From contig CM057152.1 of assembly GCA_029962745.1 (NCBI GenBank), positions 27,856,672 through 27,920,671 of the forward strand: a stretch of DNA of 64,000 nucleotides, read 5' to 3'. The DNA is from Echinometra lucunter (lineage: Eukaryota; Echinodermata; Echinoidea; Camarodonta; Echinometridae). The translations under genes and the position numbers were made by a program. Below the pieces are notes generated by a model that saw nothing but the letters and a program-made list of their open reading frames with translations, had not been told where the DNA came from and ran no database searches. Positions 60,653 to 64,000 of this stretch are shown here, piece after piece (the stretch's first letter is position 1; the number at the start of each line of letters is the position of its first letter).

Positions 60653-60798
60653 ATATCGTCACCAGACCATTCTTGAGAAGAGGGGTACTTCTGAGCTTAG
60701 CATCAATGATGACCAATCCAATTACGTCTGGCGAGGACCGGTCATCGAGCATGTAGACCAAGGCGCCCTCTATTACCGCAAGTACTTCTACAAGCATG
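60653..60798 (+). CDS. SIPA1L: SIPA1L-like coding exon 3
   Basis: 146 bases completing codon 512, then residues 513-560 and one base of 561. It carries NYVWRGPVIEHVDQGALYYR (535-554) followed by KYFYKH. The YYRKYFY block is a strongly conserved segment just ahead of the RapGAP catalytic domain in SIPA1 and SIPA1L proteins. The acceptor TGTCACCAG|A was chosen because it supplies exactly the one base needed to finish the split codon and has a pyrimidine tract. The donor is CATG|GTAAAG. Open frame continues upstream to 60585, but that part has no family similarity. Confidence 0.92.
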
Positions 60799-62614
60799 GT
60801 AAAGTCCTCTCGTTTAACTTTTCATTTGGGTTGCCTCTTATGCTACAGGGACAGTAGCTAAGCTTGATTGGTTAAAAGTATCATTTTTGTCCGTCAGTGA
60901 CATTGATCATTTTATGGATTTTAGTTTAGCAGACAAACCAGGGCAACCAAATATTTATCGAATTTCAAGTCCTGTGATGCCCTTCTCAAGGAAATGTTAA
61001 ATACTGAAACACATTTTATTAATGATTTCTACTGGCCCTTAAACTTTCACAATATGTGAAATGTCCATCAATGACCAACTGATCAGGCTCAGCTTTGGTA
61101 ACCAAAGGTATCTTTTAATGATTATTGAAAGAAATCGACTTGAAACTGACATGGAATGGTAGCAGAATTTCAGTTCTTTTAAAAGTTGTTATTCAGGTTT
61201 GAAAATTAATTTTTTTAGGTTGTCTTGCTGGATCATAGGTAATTAAGCAAGACCTTGTCTCAAACTCTGCTATCATGGTAGAAAGAAATCTATCTCAAAA
61301 GCCCCTACGTTAATTCTTACGTCATGCAGGCTGATTCTCCCCTATGTGGTCATGTAGCCACCACAAATTTCCTGCAGTGTGTAGCCCCCATATTTATTTT
61401 TAGCTGAGGGATACCAGCTGTAAGGCAATTTTGTCAGGTTTGAAACTTTTGGTGGCTGTTTTATTTGTCACTTTAAAATGTTACCTTTGAAATGGTGTCA
61501 GGCAAATGATCCATAAGTTAATGACACAGTGTTAAAGGGGGTACCCAATGCTGAAACAATGTTAGCTCATTTAAAAGAGCATGATTTTATTAGCAGAAAA
61601 TCATCCGCTTAGAGTTTTTTAAAAAGTCATGTTGCCAAGGAAACCCCCAAATGTGGTAAGATTTCATGATATTTTTGACCCCTCAGCTGTGACCCAGTTT
61701 CAACTGGGTACCCACTTTGACGTCAAAATGACGTCAAAGTGGGTACCTTGTCGCGCACTTCTAGCAATATGCGCGCAAGGTATAATACATGTTGTACAGT
61801 CTAGCGCGTAGCACAACTGCAATGCGCGCAGCTGGGTACCCACTTTTACGTCATACCTCATACTCAAGTTTTTTTAGTCAGCTCATAAATTTCATGAGAA
61901 AATTAGCCAAAATGCATTGATTTCGACTGAAAATCATCATATTTTTAATGTCATTCTTCTTAGAATTCTATTCTCGATCATATATCAAAATTTTGTTTAC
62001 CATTGTGTAATCACTTTAAGCACTCATGATACCCTTATTCTTTCGTGATGATGAAGCAAAAACTTCCATATTGTAGTCAGCTTAGATCAGTTGTTTTGTT
62101 CAAAAATTTAGCACAGCTGTGCTGAGGTTTTCATGAAAAACCTTTGATATTATTCTCGATAATTTTCTTCTTCAAAATTGATTTTCTATTTTTTGGGGAC
62201 ATACCTCATACAGTTTCAAATTGCATGTATTATAACATAGTATTAATTATTTCCTTCCCTTTTTTTAAGGTTAAGCATGTATAATTTCAAAATTTTCTTC
62301 CATGTTATTTGTGTAGAATAAGGAATAATTGAAGCTCATATCCTTGAAAATATTGTTAAACTTTTTTTCAATTGTTGATCATATTTCATATAACTTTATA
62401 GTGAAACAAACAAACAAACAAACAAACAAACAAAAATAAGAACCTCACAGAGACCAGGGTCATGTTTTCTTTATGAGAGCACTCGTATACAAAACCATTC
62501 CAGCAAACCATGAACAACAATTTCCAAATGATAATCATGCCATCACACACCCAACCCTCTTCCTGACTATTTGCAACTATAAAATGTCTTTTTCTTTGTC
62601 TTTACCGTTTGTAG
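60799..62614 (+). other. Intron 3 of the SIPA1L-like gene
   Basis: GTAAAG to TTTGTAG. Contains the CRE-bearing palindrome at 61707-61747, a second GGGTACCCACTTTTACGTCA-like block at about 61832, and a (CAAA)n run at about 62405-62432. Confidence 0.88.
61707..61747. promoter_or_regulatory. Near-perfect palindrome with two CRE octamers
   Basis: GGTACCCACTTTGACGTCA (61707-61725) and its exact reverse complement (61729-61747) flank a three-base AAA spacer. Each arm ends in TGACGTCA, the consensus CREB/ATF octamer. It could be an enhancer element in intron 3 or simply the core of a repeat; a related half-block lies near 61832. Confidence 0.45.
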
Positions 62615-62766
62615 AACACCAGAACTACTTTGGTGTGGATGAGTTGCTTGGCCCTCTAGCAGTCAGTATCCGAAGGGAGAGGGTGGAGGAGCAGGAGAGT
62701 CCTGTAGAGAACAGCAAAGACCATAACATGAGATACAGATACAGGATTTTACTCCGCTCTAGTGAG
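62615..62766 (+). CDS. SIPA1L: SIPA1L-like coding exon 4
   Basis: 152 bases completing codon 561 (Glu) and encoding residues 562-611. The sequence [20 protein letters not shown] (562-581) continues the YYRKYFY block of exon 3 and is one of the best-conserved stretches of SIPA1L proteins. It is followed by a charged insert ([17 protein letters not shown]) and [11 protein letters not shown]. Acceptor GTTTGTAG|AA; donor GAG|GTGAGC, phase 0. The next exon, which should open the RapGAP domain, is not visible before 64000, so the gene is cut by the window edge. Confidence 0.94.
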
Positions 62767-62796
62767 GTGAGCTTTCAGAGTTGATGGATGGGTTCC

Positions 62797-62978
62797 ATAC
62801 ATACACATGTTGGTATCAGTATGCCTGTAGCACAATAATTCATTTAATGTATGATAAAAGAGCAATGCAGATAAAATGCCTTGCTCAAGGGCATAAGTGC
62901 CATACTGGGAATGGAACCCCCAGATTCTCGCGTCTCCAGTCTCCAGCGCCTTAAACCACTTGACTACGACACCTCCCC
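62797..62978 (-). mobile_element. tRNA-derived SINE in intron 4 with perfect 13-bp target duplication
   Basis: On the minus strand the head starts GGGGAGGTGTCGTAGTCAAG, with box A TAGTCAAGTGG (plus 62956-62966) and box B GGTTCCATTCC (plus 62908-62918). The body continues with TTGAGCAAGGCATTTTATCT. ATGGATGGGTTCC flanks both ends exactly (62784-62796 and 62979-62991), proving retroposition. The head resembles a long-variable-arm (Leu/Ser-like) tRNA. It inserted only about 18 bases past the exon 4 donor. Confidence 0.93.
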
Positions 62979-63001
62979 ATGGATGGGTTCCTTGGTTTTA
63001 T

Positions 63002-63153
63002 CTGGGCCCCATTTCATAAAACTTGTTATCAGTTATAACTGCCACATTTCTATGACAAATTTGCTCTCAGCCAACCAGGTGCAAGGATTTCAGTAGCTTA
63101 TTACAGTTATTGCAACTTGTTATTGATGAAACGTTTTGTGAAACAGGGCCCAG
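63002..63153. mobile_element. MITE with GGGCCCCATTTCATAAAAC ends
   Basis: CTGGGCCCCATTTCATAAAA at the left pairs with TTTTGTGAAACAGGGCCCAG at the right. CTTGTTATCAGTTATAACTG pairs loosely with CAGTTATTGCAACTTG. The core is related to that of the element at 13933-14082 in inverted orientation, so the two are probably one family. Confidence 0.8.
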
Positions 63154-64000
63154 TATCTGACATGATTTAAATTCTTCAGCTTCTATCCTGTACCAGTCAC
63201 TTTACCTAAACCATATCCTAAACTTTACCTATGTGGTAAACCCGACTGCAACCCTAATCCTATATGTCTGAGAAAGTGAAGAGAAATTCTTGCCAAATCA
63301 TATATCTGAGTCCTCCATACATGGGGCGGTTTTCTTTTCTGAGTGTTGCAGGCCTTGGAATCTTTTATAGCTCTCTCTCAGTATGTCAGGCTTTATGCTG
63401 TAGGATGTTTGGTCTGGCTGTCTGTTATTACTGCAATATATGAAGAGTGAAGAAAAAACTTTCAACTTTATGAACATAGTTTTAGTCTGTAGAAGCATGA
63501 AAGAATGAAAGGAAAAGATTTGCCATACATAATGGCAATAGGTCCAATCTTGTATATTTTCGGACTAGAATAGAAAGCTGTAAATGTATTATTGAATATG
63601 ATTTTTACTGACACAAAATTTATCTAACTTGTAAGGCTTTATTATCGAAGTGACACCAAATCGAACTTCGCTGTGAAGCTACTGTAGCTTAAAATAAGTA
63701 TTGTCAGGTCAGCAATACTACCATGTTTACCCAAAGTTCTGCCAAGTGAAGTAACAGTTTTGGTTCCATGGGAAACGAGTTGCCTGATGAAAGCTTCTTT
63801 TAACAGTACAACTGCACATTGAGGAAATGTTCCAACTTTTCATTGTGGCAAAACAGGAAGAACTGTAAGGAAGTACTTGAAAGGTCACAGAGAGTTTTAT
63901 TGTCAGCTGAAACCATTCTCATAACTATCACTTTCAGATGAGGATGTTTTCCCAGAATCATCAACTCAGCAGGGAATGGTAAATTGGCAATGTGATCTAG
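63154..64000 (+). other. Continuation of intron 4
   Basis: No exon with SIPA1L similarity is visible up to the window end, and no other feature is recognised. Confidence 0.6.

Noticed and set aside
1..64000. CRISPR arrays, bacterial operons or viral genes
   Set aside because: No spaced identical repeats of CRISPR type and no prokaryotic gene layout; the repeats present are tandem or inverted animal repeats.

Overview
This window looks like animal genomic DNA, most likely from a marine deuterostome such as a sea urchin or another echinoderm. It is AT-rich and intron-bearing, dense in short inverted-repeat transposons, tRNA-derived SINEs, simple repeats and scattered TACATGTA palindromes. The species call is inference from texture and from one gene; no search was run. 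There is no bacterial-style gene organisation, CRISPR array or rRNA gene.

The only confidently recognised host gene is the 5' part of a SIPA1L/SPAR-family Rap GTPase-activating protein gene on the + strand at the right end. Four coding exons (55026-56393, 57505-57671, 60653-60798, 62615-62766) join in a consistent frame (phases 0, 2, 1, 0) with GT-AG borders. Together they encode exactly 611 residues. They carry the disordered Ser/Arg-rich N-terminal region and the conserved segment just before the RapGAP domain. The catalytic domain, PDZ domain and coiled coil must lie beyond the right edge. The first coding exon probably begins at an acceptor near 54515, so much of the sequence to the left may be a 5' UTR intron or intergenic DNA.

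The left 54 kb is mainly repeats. In order it holds: a foldback element with ~0.5 kb inverted arms (1-2103); a 16-bp G-rich minisatellite (2651-2990); a ~161-bp tandem array rich in AGGTCA half-sites (9944-10748); three copies of a ~565-bp palindromic MITE; two copies of an AATGGTTCTGG MITE; two copies of a hAT-like MITE, one with a perfect 8-bp target duplication; a 517-bp TIR element with a perfect 8-bp duplication; a TA-flanked TIR family (two copies); tRNA-derived SINEs; the 3' end of a CR1/Jockey-type LINE (44285-44600, minus); and a 3.2-kb TTAA-flanked piggyBac-like element (44830-48072) that contains a younger 891-bp TIR element. A 307-codon minus-strand ORF at 48565-49488 is unexplained.

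Inside the SIPA1L introns there is a SINE with a perfect 13-bp target duplication, two small MITEs, and a 19-bp-arm palindrome holding two CRE octamers. I did not find a clearly new multi-gene system. The most interesting signals are the repeat families listed under findings and the unexplained 307-codon ORF.
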